Notes: a model not told the origin generated them from the letters alone. Shown: positions 1 through 11,765, counted from the stretch's first letter. The stretch: 64,000 nucleotides of DNA from Protopterus annectens (GCF_019279795.1 NC_056749.1:581555415-581619414), one strand, 5' to 3'. Made by a program: numbers and translations.

Positions 1-2230
1 TGAAAATAAACTTCAGTTAAACAGCAGTGAAATGGATACAGTTAAAAGCTGATACCACATTTACCACATATTTCTAAATAAGCATTTTTAATTCTAGATG
101 TATAACTAACAGCAGTTTGTGGATTCTTCTATTTCATACAGAAAAAGATTAAAGTAACACCTGACTGCACCACATGCAATATTACCTGCAGATGTGCCCA
201 GCAAAGGCTGAATCCACAGGTGCATGCTTTGTTTCAGTATTTACGGTTACCACCAGGGACTTCATTCCAGAAATGATAGTAATACAGCCATTGTTAGTAT
301 TTGTAGTTACAGAGATACCATCTTCAGGTCTGAAACATGACTAGGTAAAGTGATCTATAAACTAGTGGTGTATTTCCTTGTTGTTTCACTGTAGGATTTA
401 AGTGTAATGCATCTGAATGGATAGATAATAAGTCAGGCACTAGGACCCCGGAGGAAAGTATCATGTTCCTAGGAACATTAAGTGGTTCAGCACTGGCAGT
501 TCCCCCACACATAGATCGAAGAGCTCACTGATTCCTGAAGCCTGCTGGAATACAAAAAGCAATAGAGACAAAAAGACAAAGAGGGGGCAAGAGACATTCC
601 TGACGACTGTGTCACTACACTTAAAGCCACCACCCCTCCCCACATCCACTTCATAGCCCAGACTTCATCACAGATACAGATACACAGGGACAGAAGAAAG
701 GACTTTAGATCTGTTTAAAATTACTCCCTTCAGAAATGGGAGTGGACGTAGAACAAATCCCACTGTTGCCACCTTGATCCTGATTTTCAGCTACCTGCTG
801 CCTGTTCTTTGAAAGGAAAAGTAAGCAGACATTAAGACCACCAATTACTCAGGTAAGTACATATTTAACCCTTTCATGCCAAAAAAGGGAACTCTTATTT
901 CATTGTTTGTATTTTAACTTAACTATTTTTTTTTAATGTAACTAAAACCCGATGAATGGGAAAGTCATAATAAGCTGAGATCCATTTCTAGCTTCTTTCC
1001 TACAGAGGTGTGCTTTAGAGAATACAAATCAGCAAACACGCTAGACATGACATTATGGCAAGTGTTCAAATCAGAAAAGCAGTTCACATAAGTTTGTTAA
1101 GATGAAGAAAAGAGACAAAGTGTCTAATTCTATGTATCCTTTTTCCAGTCTTTCTTTGTTTAAGATTAGTCTATATTCTGTTATGGTCATTTAGGGAATA
1201 TAACCCATATCAGGTCTGTTAGTGTTTGACAAGAATCTTACGTCTCAGACTTAAAGTTTGAGAACAACCATTTTTCTTTTCCTTCCTTCCTTTCTTCCCT
1301 ATCTCTCTGTGGTTTCCCCATGTTCCTGTTTTTGTTCAAGGCAGTCATGTAAAGATCCCAAAAAGTGGGGAACACCTCCTGTCTCCAAGATAAGAAGGTA
1401 TGCATCCCTAGCAACAGAGCTGTCTCTCACCTTATCTGTTGCCACATTATCATTCTGGATAGACAGCATGTTGTCATGTCAAACTTTCTTCTAATTTGGA
1501 AAAGAGGATAGTAGCCTGTCAGACCTTCTTTCAAAACTGGACCCTCTCTTCTCAAGTGAGAAGCAGCTTTAATGGTGTCCCACTGGGACAGCCGAGGGGT
1601 GCAATTTTCTCACCAGCTTTCACGTTACATGTATCAAAAACTAAAATACACTTAATTTAGTTTCCAACTACAATTAGCACATCTTATTTTGTCATTTTTA
1701 TGCTGTGTCTTGTGATCATTACATAGCTATTTACAGAATACACCTAAGACAATTTAAACGCTAGAATATATCTTTTAAATGTGTACTTAGCATAACTGTC
1801 TGAAAACTGCATACCCAAAACACATTGTTTAAAAACTTTATAGGGAGGTAAGTGTTCAACTAATCAGCACAAGATGACACAGACATCTGCATCTAAGACC
1901 CAAAACATAGCTCCTACCCACATTCAGCATGTGACAGGAGTATCTTTTAAGCAAGTTAGCCACCAGCTATGTCCTGCATAATATATTAGCTGCTACAGCA
2001 CTCTCTCACTGTTTGGTACAGTGCTGTGCCTGACCTGCAGATGGAAGCAGGGCTACATTCCAGATTATTTTTCCCCGGAAGCTAATTAGCAAATATTTTG
2101 GAAAGCAGCCACATAATGAAAACAGCCTTTTCAATAATTTTGCCTGAGTGTAAATAATGACACACACATTTATATATAACATATATGTGTGTATATACAT
2201 ATATAAAATGCATGTATATGTGTAAAATTG
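1..2230. other. Unassigned AT-rich DNA
   Basis: I see no gene, RNA or recognisable repeat here. The open frames are short, lack known motifs and are typical of chance frames in AT-rich vertebrate intergenic sequence. A short mixed TA/GT-rich tract lies at about 2160-2220. Confidence 0.6.
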
Positions 2231-2232
2231 TA

Positions 2233-2277
2233 TATTATGTATAAATATAATAGTGTTTATTATATTTATACATAATA
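2233..2277. repeat. Perfect 20-bp inverted repeat (hairpin)
   Basis: Arms 2233-2252 and 2258-2277 are exact reverse complements (left arm TATTATGTATAAATATAATA) with a five-base GTGTT loop. The arms are almost pure A/T apart from one G:C pair. It may be the core of a small decayed foldback element or an AT-type cruciform; no target duplication was identified. Confidence 0.8.
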
Positions 2278-3100
2278 AACACGTTTCTCTAGACTGATAA
2301 ATCTGATTTCAATATTTTGTTCTGCTTTTTTTTTTTTGTTCACTGCAATCTTAGAACTACATTGTGATATCACTGTGGCTACTTTTAAGGTCCCAACTCT
2401 TCAGTCTTATTGCTTTTTTATCCCAGGAAAGTATATTTCAGAATTTGTACTTCATTTGTGCTGGAGTCCTGGTTTTAGTCCTTTGTAGAACAAGGTAGAA
2501 ATGAAAAAAATACAAGTCCTTTTGCTCAGGGTCAGGCCTCTGGTACTGTTCTCTTGTCATAGAATACAGTCCTTCTTTGCTTCACACTACACCCTGTGGC
2601 TTATAACTACCCAACATTTATATCTCTGTACACCCCCACAGTCTTCCATCAAGCTACTCTAGTTGTTAACTGACAACTCTTTTTCTCATGTAGGTATATG
2701 CTATTTATTTAGACTGCACACATTCTCACTTAGTGAAACAAAACATCAGTGTGTTAAAACTGCAGTTTACATATTTGAGAAACTGAGCCCTGTTTCTTAA
2801 ATGAGGCTGTCTCAATTCTATAAAAAGCATTAACACCAAAAGCTTCTTTCGTCATCCCAACCATTAGGCTGAATATACATTAAATATGCAAAAGCAGGAA
2901 ATCAAATTAATTAGTATGAAGTGTTGCTTTAGGCACTGAAAAACAAATGGTCTGTGATTAAAAATCTCCTCTTTTACAATCTCTTTTATTTTTAATTACA
3001 TTAAATAATCTCTGGTTTGTTGTGTTTTACTTTGTACAGTTACTCATCTTCATAAATATTCCGTTCAATATAAAGCATAAAAATGCACAAAAACGCATAT

Positions 3101-3105
<5 letters not shown>
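2278..3105. other. Unassigned DNA
   Basis: No gene or recognisable repeat is visible. It ends at the (GT)n tract that precedes the foldback MITE. Confidence 0.5.

Positions 3106-3152
<47 letters not shown>
3106..3152. repeat. (GT)n microsatellite
   Basis: An almost pure GT dinucleotide run of about 46 bases, followed by imperfect TATC and TACA tetranucleotide stretches up to about 3210. It directly precedes the foldback MITE. Confidence 0.95.
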
Positions 3153-3153
<1 letters not shown>

Positions 3154-3221
3154 TATATATATCTGTATTGGTATCTATATCTATATATATAGATACATAC
3201 ATACATACACACAGATCCCAA

Positions 3222-3539
3222 TCAGTTGATAGAGATTTCAGAAACTCGAAATTCATATCGACAAGACAATATGACTGAATTTCTGAAAACCCAAAGTTTT
3301 TGAATGGAGCTCAAGGTGCAGTGACAATTGGGACATTTACAGTTTTCCTCAATGTAGTGCAATCTTTGAGTTGGTATATATAATTACCAGGGGGTGTAAG
3401 GTGCAAGGGGGCTTACCCCCCCTGCAAAAATGTAAAAAAAGATAGATTTTTGTGTTTTTTTAATGTTTGAGTTTTCAGAAATGTGATCATATCATTTCGC
3501 AGATATGAATTTTGATTTTCTGAAAACTCAATCAACTGA
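3222..3539 (+). mobile_element. Foldback MITE, MULE-like (non-autonomous)
   Basis: A 318-bp unit with inverted ends of about 70 bases. The outer end reads TCAGTTGAT on the left, and its exact complement ATCAACTGA closes the right. Each end is itself an imperfect hairpin: TTTCAGAAA-type and ATATGA-type blocks recur in both orientations within 3222-3295 and within 3468-3539. The centre (about 3330-3430) resembles the leader of the MULE transposon at 61.8 kb: a TTTTCCTCA block, then a TATATA block, then a G-rich CAGGGG block, then CTGCAAAA. It has no coding capacity. Microsatellites flank it on both sides, and no clear target duplication is visible. Assignment to the MULE group is inference from the shared core. 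Confidence 0.65.
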
Positions 3540-3558
3540 CATAGCTCAACACATGCAC

Positions 3559-3566
3559 ACACACAC

Positions 3567-3623
<57 letters not shown>

Positions 3624-3638
3624 AAATAAATATATGCA

Positions 3639-3681
<43 letters not shown>
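3559..3681. repeat. (AC)n microsatellites, two tracts
   Basis: Two AC runs (about 3580-3620 and 3642-3680) are separated by an AATAAATAAATATATGCACC-like spacer. They start within about 20 bases of the right end of the foldback MITE. Open frames made only of His-Thr repeats here are artefacts. Confidence 0.95.
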
Positions 3682-3685
<4 letters not shown>

Positions 3686-4065
3686 CATACATGTACATAA
3701 AAATAGACATTTTCTATATATGTGTGTGTGCGTGTTGTTATGTACTGTCTAGACTAGTCATCGAACTGTGCTCTGTCTTCGATCTGATGACTAATCATTG
3801 ATCAAGAAGTATCCATCATTGCAGTTATTGTATCAGTCCTGTACATTAGGGGTTGTCCTCTTTTACACTGGTTTTAGACAATGCCAAACATGATGTCTTT
3901 CTCTAATTATGTTTCTTTTTGCATGTTATGTCTAAAGTATAAAAGTCGAAGTCTTGTCATCTGAGCTTCTGGGAAATGTTTAGGTTTCATCTTTGCCAAC
4001 ACATACTGGTTTATTTTTCTGGCAGTCCGTGGTATATGCAGTAAAATACATATATGTATAAATGA

Positions 4066-4067
<2 letters not shown>
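3682..4067. other. Unassigned DNA with small imperfect hairpin
   Basis: There is no gene. An imperfect inverted repeat (TAGTCATC near 3755 against GATGACTA near 3786) lies in otherwise featureless sequence. Confidence 0.4.

Positions 4068-4112
<45 letters not shown>
4068..4112. repeat. (AC)n microsatellite
   Basis: A pure AC run of about 44 bases. Confidence 0.95.
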
Positions 4113-4113
<1 letters not shown>

Positions 4114-6165
4114 TTTATTTATTACACTTCAATTTGGTTATCATTACTCAGCATGCTGTTTTTCCACAAAGGACCAGTGGAGAAAAGTTCCACAGAAAAT
4201 AAGCTCAGAGGTACTATATAGACAGTTATTTGAAGTACATTTATCATCAGAAAATATTCATGGTGTGTAGAAGAAAGCAGGACATACTCTGCCGGCATGC
4301 GTAGTGCAGATATAATCTTGGGCAGTAAGAAAATATATCCCATTTGCTGCTCATTTAACTTAATGGCTCACTTGGCAAGCATTCCTCTTTAACTAATAAA
4401 AACATTGACATTATGCAATATACGAGCTGTCTACCCTCATTATAATCTCTGCTTTTGCTATGGAAACTGGACAATCACTCATACAGAAGCATTCACTTTG
4501 TAGGAATATAAGTTGTTGAAAAGTTTGAAATGATAGGTGGAAATTTTGTTTTAACTGTCTGGAAAGAATTACGTATGTTTGGCATAAACTGAAACTGCAT
4601 TTTACATAGCTGTATCTGAGAGCAAATTAAGATTGGATGTGAATGAGAGGACAGAAACACTTGTTAGCAAGGTTGTGTCTTTATCAACTGATGGAAGTCT
4701 GTACGAAAGAGAACAGCAAAAAGACAGTTGTGAAAGTGGATATAGACTACTGAAGTTTACAGAGTTAGTAATTTGTACAGTAATGTTACTCCAAGCAAGT
4801 ACCTGCGCTGGTAGATAACCTCATATAGTGAATCAAGAAAGGGGAAACTTCAATAGTTTTTAAATTTTGGTGGTGGTGGGAATAGTTTTGCTGCTCTTCT
4901 GTGAGCTGCAATAGTGTAGGTCTATCATGCAACTCACAGGGTTAGGTGATACTACCAAATGCAGAATTAAAGCACATGGTTTGCAATTGTTTAAAATTAT
5001 AATTGCTGTGGTGATGATGTATTTATTCTTTCTGTCCTAAAGACTGGTAAATGCAGGCATTTAATTCTAGTTAACTAAGTGACTAATTGCCAGTGTCTTT
5101 TTCAAAGAGTTTAGGGAAGGTTACAGTAGAAGGCAGGTCCACAACAAAGCAGTAACTAGCAACAGTAAGACTTAGCACTGCAGTTCAGCCACCAAAACTG
5201 AATAAGAATAATGAGCAGGCAGATGTGTGCCATGCAGCGTTTAAGTCCTGTTCACATCTATGCTACTCAGCATTTCCTGGCTAATGCAGATCATATGCCT
5301 GTCCTGGATATCCTCCACTACGTTGGCATGCAGTAAGTACACTGGGAAACCTCACATAACCTCGCATAGGGGTCTTCCCTTAGTCTGGAAATAAATCTCA
5401 AAAGGCACTGGGCAGCATCTTGACTGTCAGTCAGTTTAGACACTTCCACGGCATGTAGGGATGGTAGTCGATGATTGTCATGCAGCTGATCATTGAGCAC
5501 ATATCATGAGTACCTACATATCTAAGGTACACTGGCTGGATATGTTGCCCATGCAGCCTGGTGGGTGGCCCTTACTGAGTGCCAGAAATTAGTTTTCCAA
5601 GTCTGTGCCATCCCAAGTGCAGGACATTGTGAGAAAGGATAACCCTTCATTAGCAATTGTTCTGCTCTGTCAGTCTTAGGCCTTAACCCCAAGCTGACAG
5701 CATATGAGACAACACCATACCACTTGATACTACAGACCTGGCATTCATTAATGTTTTGCTTGCCTAAGATTTATGGACTCATTACACACCACGTCTGCTA
5801 AAAAAACACTGTAAATCTGTTACAGGCATTACACAACATCACTGGTGTTGTTTGTTTATTTATTTTTAATTTCAGTAGCTGATAGAAAATAGAGCTGTAC
5901 TGCATTATTCAGATGTAAACAGAGTATAATATGTATCTTTCCTTTTTTTATACTTTGAATATGAATGAAAGCCTGTCAGACTCAAAAGTTACTGATCATA
6001 AGTTTGTCATTGCAAGCCTTAGGCAAAAACACTGACTTCTAAAGCCATAAATGAAACAAAGTAAAACAAGACTTGTTGTCAAAGTGGTAATAACAATCAC
6101 TGAAACAATGGTGGGCGTATAACCTACTGCATGAGCAGTGTGATGGCAACTCCATTAGAACACAG
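4113..6165. other. Unassigned DNA
   Basis: No element or gene could be recognised. The stretch 5280-5640 is more balanced in base composition and holds a 60-codon minus-strand frame without known motifs. It could be a decayed repeat, but I cannot name it. Confidence 0.4.
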
Positions 6166-6928
6166 AAGCAATTATAGGTTCATAGGTTCATACTAGGCTA
6201 TCTGCCCTAGGGCATTTATAAGCCTAGCCAGAATGTGTTTGGCTTTCGCCACACATTTTAAATTTATTTTGCTATGCCCTTTTTCGAGGTTAGTATACTG
6301 TGCCTCTGTCTAACAGTGACACAGAAGTGATACCTGGGGTAAACCTATGATCTCCCATCCACTCATCAAGATTCCTCTTGAAGAGAGTCAATGAGGGACT
6401 CTGCCTAACCTGGACTGGGATTTTATTCCAGAGTGAAGGGAGCCTCTGGGTTATGAATCTGTCCCTCCAGCATGTCCTATTTATTTCAGTGCTGAGGTTC
6501 AAGTCTCTCGAGCGTAGCTCGATGGGATTTGGATTTTCTGAGGTGCAGCATGTTCATTAATTCCGGGTTGGACATGGCTTTATACGTTAGGCACAGATCG
6601 CCTCTGAACAGGTGGTATGCCACTGAGTAGAGCTGGAGTTTCTTTAACCGGGCAGCATATGGCATTTGTTTGAGCCCTTTGATCCTCTTGGTGAGGTACT
6701 TTTGGGGTCTTTCCAGTTGCTGCAGGTGTCTGGTAAGGTACATCCCAAAAGGGGCATTGTACTCAATTATGGGCCTGATGAGGGATGAGTAAAGAGGCAC
6801 GATGACCTCCCCTGATTTAGATGTGAATCCCTTCATGATTAGGTGGGCTATATAAAATGTTTTTCTAACCACTTTGGCCACGTGGTTGTCAAATGAGAGA
6901 TTGCTATCAACTTGGGTCCCAGTGCCGC
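6166..6928 (-). mobile_element. CR1-like LINE, 5'-truncated 3' end
   Basis: This carries the last part of the CR1 reverse-transcriptase ORF plus the 3' UTR. Reading on the minus strand, the start matches the segment after the RT catalytic core (SNLSFDNH, then SSLIRPIIEYNAPFGMYLTR, then RPQKYLTKRIKGLKQMPY). It ends with the WRDRF, LPSLWNKIPV and FKRNLDEWMG blocks. The 3' end is the family's octamer-like tail, seen here as repeated CATAGGTT. It is very similar to the 3' end of the copy at 32-35.6 kb. A two-base deletion near 6515 shifts the frame just before the final block. The sequence upstream of 6928 is unrelated, as expected of a 5'-truncated LINE insertion. Confidence 0.9.
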
Positions 6929-6954
6929 TTCTAAAAACTGCAGAAACATGCATG

Positions 6955-8585
6955 CTGTATTGTTTGAGGAGACTGTACTTTTAAGTACAAATTATAATCC
7001 ATCTAGTTTGAATGATACAAATATCAGTGGTACTACAGATGCCATTTGAGAATGATGTAATAAACTGATTTTTAATTTACTACAGTACTTCACACTAGCT
7101 TGTTGAGGGAAAATTAAAAGAGGTCATCAGTCATCTGTATATGTGATATGTAATCAGCTGTCACATTATATATCATATTCCGTCCTAGGAGATCTTAGCA
7201 TTACATATTGGATTTACAGTGTATAATCATGTGTCATTCAGCTGATGGATGATTAAGCAAGTCTAAAATGTTTAAAACCTTAGAAAGTTGCAACTCAAAG
7301 TTATAAAGCATACACCAAAATGAAGGCAAGTCCCTACATCCTTGAACAGTATGTGTATATGATTATACTAAACCCATTTTGCACAAACTCATATAAAATG
7401 AGAAAAAAGAAGAAAAAAACATAAATCCACCTTCTTCCTTCTCTCAGACTCTACAACAGCACTCAATCTGAGAGCTATCCCACAGGATTCTGGCATCACT
7501 TCTTGGATCCTCTTCACTCATTTCAAAAAGTGAAGAATAAATGAGATTTCGGTATGAGATTTTGTCATGACTGTTAATAGAGAATGCTGATATTCTAGTA
7601 AATATATAGTCATCAAGAGATGTGGGTAATATACATGGGGTGTGTTTGCAAAACACAGCCATGCATGCCTTATGGCTTCCCTTAAAGATTCCTAAAACTC
7701 TGATCACAAAAACTAATTTTTAAAGTAATATAAAGCATAGAGAAATTAAGCTGATGGCTGTAACTTGTGATCAAGACTTTCTCTGATTGCAATGTAGTGG
7801 CCAACTAGCCTTCTGCAGATATTCTCCATGAAAAGATTCACCATGGGAGTTGGAGTTCCTCATGTATTAGCACTCGGTGAACATGCCTGGTGTCTGACAG
7901 CAAGATGGGTCTTGACTAGGCAAAAAAACAAGGAAGTAAAACTAGGAAGTGTACATTATGACTGATAAATGAACCTATACCAGGGCTATTAAAACTGAAT
8001 TGTGTATTATCCCATAAAATATTTACACAATGTTGAATCAGACAAGTGACAGTGTGATAGACCTTTTTTTGTTTTTGCGTGTGTGAGTGTGTGTGTTTGT
8101 GCTTATTTGTTGGCTTTTGCCTTAAACTGAATGCTTCTTCAGTCTGCCTCCTCAGAAACTGTGTTTCTTAACAGATATAGCTAGTACACTCTGAATGTGC
8201 AGTGCCTTCAATGCGCACTCTAATGACGTCTATGCTAAAATACTGGATCTAATTCCAAAACTGTTTACATTCAGGACAAGGTACTTCCTCATGTCTACAA
8301 AAGATACCCCTTTGAGAATGAATCCAAAAGAAGGCTTGCACATGGGATATACAAGTGAGGAAGCGTATAAGCCATTATGGTCTTGTACAAGTAATGCATG
8401 TGATTTCAAGAAAAGCTAGGCTTGTTTTCAAAACACTAGTGATCAACACTAATTTCTATGATCATGACAGTGAGAATGCTCCTGCTTCCACCCCACGTAA
8501 CAAACACTAAAATTCACAAGTCCTCCTAACTATAGCACTCTCATTAAATTTAGGGCATCTGCTAGAATACTGTCTTGAGATTCTG
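6955..8585. other. Unassigned DNA
   Basis: No recognisable gene or repeat. Open frames at 7444-7707 (minus) and 8195-8419 (plus) have no motifs I know and are probably chance frames. Confidence 0.4.
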
Positions 8586-8589
8586 CAAG

Positions 8590-8955
8590 AATACTGACTC
8601 TTAACTTGTACCAAATTCTCATTTTAACTTTGTATACCCCTTATAATGTGTATTTGATACAAGTTTCATTAATTGTCAACTTATTTGTAATGTTTGTTTA
8701 TAATATGGATTTCCTGCTTGAATTGTAACAATATATAATGCATTTGTATTGTTTGTTTTAATGTGTATTCCTGCTTGAATTGTTACAATGTATAATAATC
8801 TCTAATAACCTAATGTAACATTATTTTGTCTGGAGCTTTTCTCCCCAGGACTCCATTGAAAATGGGTTCATCTTGGCCCAATGGACTACCCTAGTAAACC
8901 AACTGCAAATAAATAAAATAAATAAATAAAATGAAAATAAAAATAAACACTAAGC
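8590..8955 (+). mobile_element. L2-type LINE 3' UTR fragment
   Basis: Only the 3' end survives. The block GGAGCTTTTCTCCCC at about 8836 and GAAAATGG shortly after, followed by a tail of AAATAAAAT-type repeats (8905-8950), match the 3' end of the minus-strand L2-like LINE at 53.9 kb. A CCTGCTTGAATTGT block occurs twice (about 8713 and 8770), which looks like a short internal duplication of the 3' UTR. There is no coding sequence. Confidence 0.75.
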
Positions 8956-9054
8956 AGGTAAATACATGACCGTACTGTAGCAGCAGCAAATACGTACAAA
9001 GACAAAAGCAAAAAAAAACGGTCGTATAACGTACGGCTGTAAAAACATTAAATT

Positions 9055-9115
9055 TATTTATCACAAAAAGGTAAGCGCTTTCACCACCATCCCAGTGACT
9101 TCATCTGACCATATA
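9055..9115 (-). other. Possible decayed hammerhead-type motif (Penelope-like?)
   Basis: The minus strand reads CAGATGA, about 17 bases that could form only a weak stem, then GAAAGCGCTT. This is the spacing of the CUGAUGA...GAAA hammerhead core known from Penelope-like retroelement ends. The second core base is A instead of U, so an active ribozyme is unlikely. The identification is tentative; no Penelope coding is visible nearby. Confidence 0.25.
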
Positions 9116-9382
9116 AAATCACATTAAGTCTATGCATTAAGTATACTCACAACTTCCCCATTACAGAAATTAGTTTCACCTTTCCACTCTACATTTCAAA
9201 TCCTCGTATCCTGATATGCTATACACATGCCTCAGATTTCATATCTATGATACTAAAATTAACTTAAAGGGAATGTTTACCAAAACTTTACAATGAAAAA
9301 ATCATCATCATTAAAATGTCATTCATCATCATCATCATATCCACATAAATCTTCCACAGGTTACATAGTAAGATATATATAA

Positions 9383-9388
<6 letters not shown>

Positions 9389-9448
<60 letters not shown>
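9389..9448. repeat. (AT)n microsatellite
   Basis: A pure AT run of about 60 bases immediately upstream of the SINE fragment. Confidence 0.95.
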
Positions 9449-9450
<2 letters not shown>

Positions 9451-9454
9451 ATTC

Positions 9455-9575
9455 CACACATTTGGTCGAATGTGTGTTAGGGTCGGCACCTCAGCACGTA
9501 AAAATCAACTGCCAATCATTAGCGGACCGGAGTTCCGCTGTGGCGACCCCTAACCGGGAAAAGCCGAAAGACACA
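9455..9575 (+). mobile_element. SINE fragment with RTE-type tail
   Basis: This matches the 3' third of the SINE at 40.2-40.47 kb. Shared blocks are GGTCGGCACCTCAGC-like sequence, then CTGCCAATCATTAGCGGAC, then CCGCTGTGGCGACCCCTAAC and GGGAAAAGCCGAAAGA. The last two are the 3' end of the RTE LINE at 48.8 kb. The tRNA-like head is missing, so the copy is 5'-truncated and abuts the (AT)n tract. Confidence 0.8.
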
Positions 9576-9589
9576 ACACTTAGTCGAAA

Positions 9590-9750
9590 ATGATTCCAGG
9601 CATTTCACTTCACTGAAAGCTCACTTGGTTGAAGTTCGTTTGATCGAAAATGAATATAGCCCCTGCCCCACTGCAGTGCAACCCTGGAGTGAGAATATTA
9701 AATAAGTGGGGGTGTGGACTTTTGTCTTGAGGTGCTATTGATGGGTGTAA
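9590..9750 (+). mobile_element. Possible MULE-like MITE fragment
   Basis: The block CCCACTGCAGTG, then CTGGAGTGAGAATATTAAAT, then AAGTGGGGGTG resembles the leader core of the 61.8-kb MULE transposon (CTCACTGCAG, then GGAGTTTTAATATAT, then AGGGGAGGTGG). The upstream part contains TCGAAAATGA twice. No terminal repeats could be delimited. Confidence 0.4.
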
Positions 9751-9873
9751 GTGTCTCTTAAAGATATACAAGTATGCTGAAGAAGTCAGGCCAGAGCCTG
9801 GAAAACTGGAAGCAAATGATAAGTAGAAAAATTAGGTAGCAAACAAAGTAGTAACTCTCTACCTGTCTGTTTT

Positions 9874-9877
<4 letters not shown>

Positions 9878-9904
<27 letters not shown>
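9878..9904. repeat. Poly(A) tract
   Basis: A run of about 27 adenines. No LINE or SINE body could be attached to it. Confidence 0.9.
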
Positions 9905-10079
9905 GATGGGTACTTGTATGGATAACAGACGTAGGTAGAAATTAGGTGAGTTGGACAGATGGAGCAATGTCAAGAGAAACATTCTGTAAGAAAGCAATGT
10001 CTTGATTGATAAGAGCTCATCTACATTAAATTTTCCAGCTTTGCTTTTCTAAATAATGGATAAGCTTGTTCAGGCCATC

Positions 10080-11765
10080 CTTTCTTTCTGTTCAGAGAGT
10101 ATTAGTCACAGCAAGGTATGAAGAATTTGCATATTATTCGCAGAAGACAATGTGTTGATGATAAGGAGCTCCCCTCTCCTGAAACCATCAATGACTGGGT
10201 TCTTCTGAAGTCTTTTTGCAAACTGTGCTGATATCTCTTGGAACGAGTTTAGGTATATCAGCTATGACAATAACTTGAATATAATTTCAGCTGTTTAACC
10301 AACTTATTGAAGATTAGATCCAGACCCTGGCTTGCTAGAAAACTCTTACTGCTAGGAGTTCCTGGATTAGATTAATTTCTGGATTGTACGTTCTTCTTTG
10401 AAGTCAAGGTTTTTTTCTTGTAACGTAAAAGATACTTAAAAGATCCTTCTTTAAATCCATACAGACTGGAGAACATTTGCCCCTTTTCAAATCTCCCATC
10501 CTTAGGGAAGGTTGGTGACAAGGTATTTTATGAACAATTGCATTTTTACCTTGCATTTCAAGACCTTTTTGATCCATTCCAGACAGGTCTTTCATCAGGA
10601 CATGTTACTATGATTCACCTTTGGTTAGAGTAGTAAATTACCTTGTCATAGCAAGGAATAAAACATTTGCATTTTAACATGGTGAATAATAGAATCTTAA
10701 TGGACCATGTTCAAATCTATTCTGGTTTGTCTGCTATTGCACTTAATTGGCTTGCTACTTACTTCTTAGGTCATTCCCAAAAGGCTAATTCACAGATTAA
10801 TTCTTCAAAGAGTTATGTTAGGGAGTACACAAGACCACAGAACTACATCTTGCCTCCATTACTATTCATAGTGTGCATCCTGCCATTGAAGCAAATCACA
10901 CAAGGGAAAGGGATCCATTTTATCTGCTACTCGGATGATACTCTGCTGTTATCACTCCTTTTCTCAGGCTCAGATGTCCAGTTTCTCTGAATGAGGGGAA
11001 TTTTTTGGATTCCCTACTTACATGGATGACTAATAGCCTAAGTTTGGCACTGTGACAGCAAAGACACTGTTGATGAATACATTATCTGCCCATCTTAGGC
11101 ACTTTACCAAAGTACACATGTTTATGTAAATATTTGGTGAGAGTTCTCTGCCAAGGTTAAGGGTCTGGATATAGTATAGACAATGTGCTGACACTTAAAG
11201 ACAAGGTGTGACAAGTACCAATCCTACTTCCATCTGAAGACCAGCACTTACATCAAACACCTTTTCCTGTCTGTGAATTTGACAGTGTTATTCATGCTGA
11301 AGTATTATCTTGTCAGGACTACTGTAGAATATTTTACTAAGGTCTCTGACATAGATCATGCCTGGTTGCTGCAAGTCACGAATTCTGCACCAAGGGTTCT
11401 GACTGAATCTTACAGGTCCTGTGCTGTGAAATTCAGGCTGTGTGACAACTGTGACAGTTTTTGAGATCTTCTTTAGACTCCTACACCATCCAAGTCTCAC
11501 CTATTTAAAATAGCTTTTGGCACTCTATATCTTAGTTCATATACTTATAAATCAGTTGAAGGTGTGATTGTTTTTCTCAGATCAAGGTTGAAAATCTTGG
11601 ATAGATTCTCCTTTACTTATGGGATCAGCGACATTCCCTAATTAGGACACTTGAGCTAGAGTCCTCCTTTAGGATGTCCTTTAAGTATCACCTGTTTAGG
11701 ATTTTTTTGTAAAACCCAGGTAGAATCTTAATATTTCCTAGTTTTCTAAGTATTTATTTATTTTT
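10080..11765 (+). mobile_element. L2 LINE reverse-transcriptase relic
   Basis: An old, heavily mutated L2-clade copy. In order along the plus strand I can read: a PFSNLPSLGKV-like block near 10480, the LDPFQSGFR block decayed to LFDPFQTGLS near 10570, a LSAIALNWLATYFLGHSQ block near 10720, a LPPLLFIVCILPLKQI block near 10850, the catalytic YADD box as YSDD near 10930, and a TNSAPRVLTES block near 11370. These match the fingers-to-thumb order of L2 reverse transcriptase. Several frames are used and stops are frequent. The longest open piece is 10667-10990. No endonuclease or clear 3' tail is visible. Confidence 0.75.

Noticed and set aside
28-870. Host exon candidates near the window start
   Set aside because: Short frames without splice-site context or recognisable protein similarity.
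5318-5500. Minus-strand 60-codon frame with balanced composition
   Set aside because: It has no recognisable domain and no supporting neighbours; it could be part of an unknown repeat.
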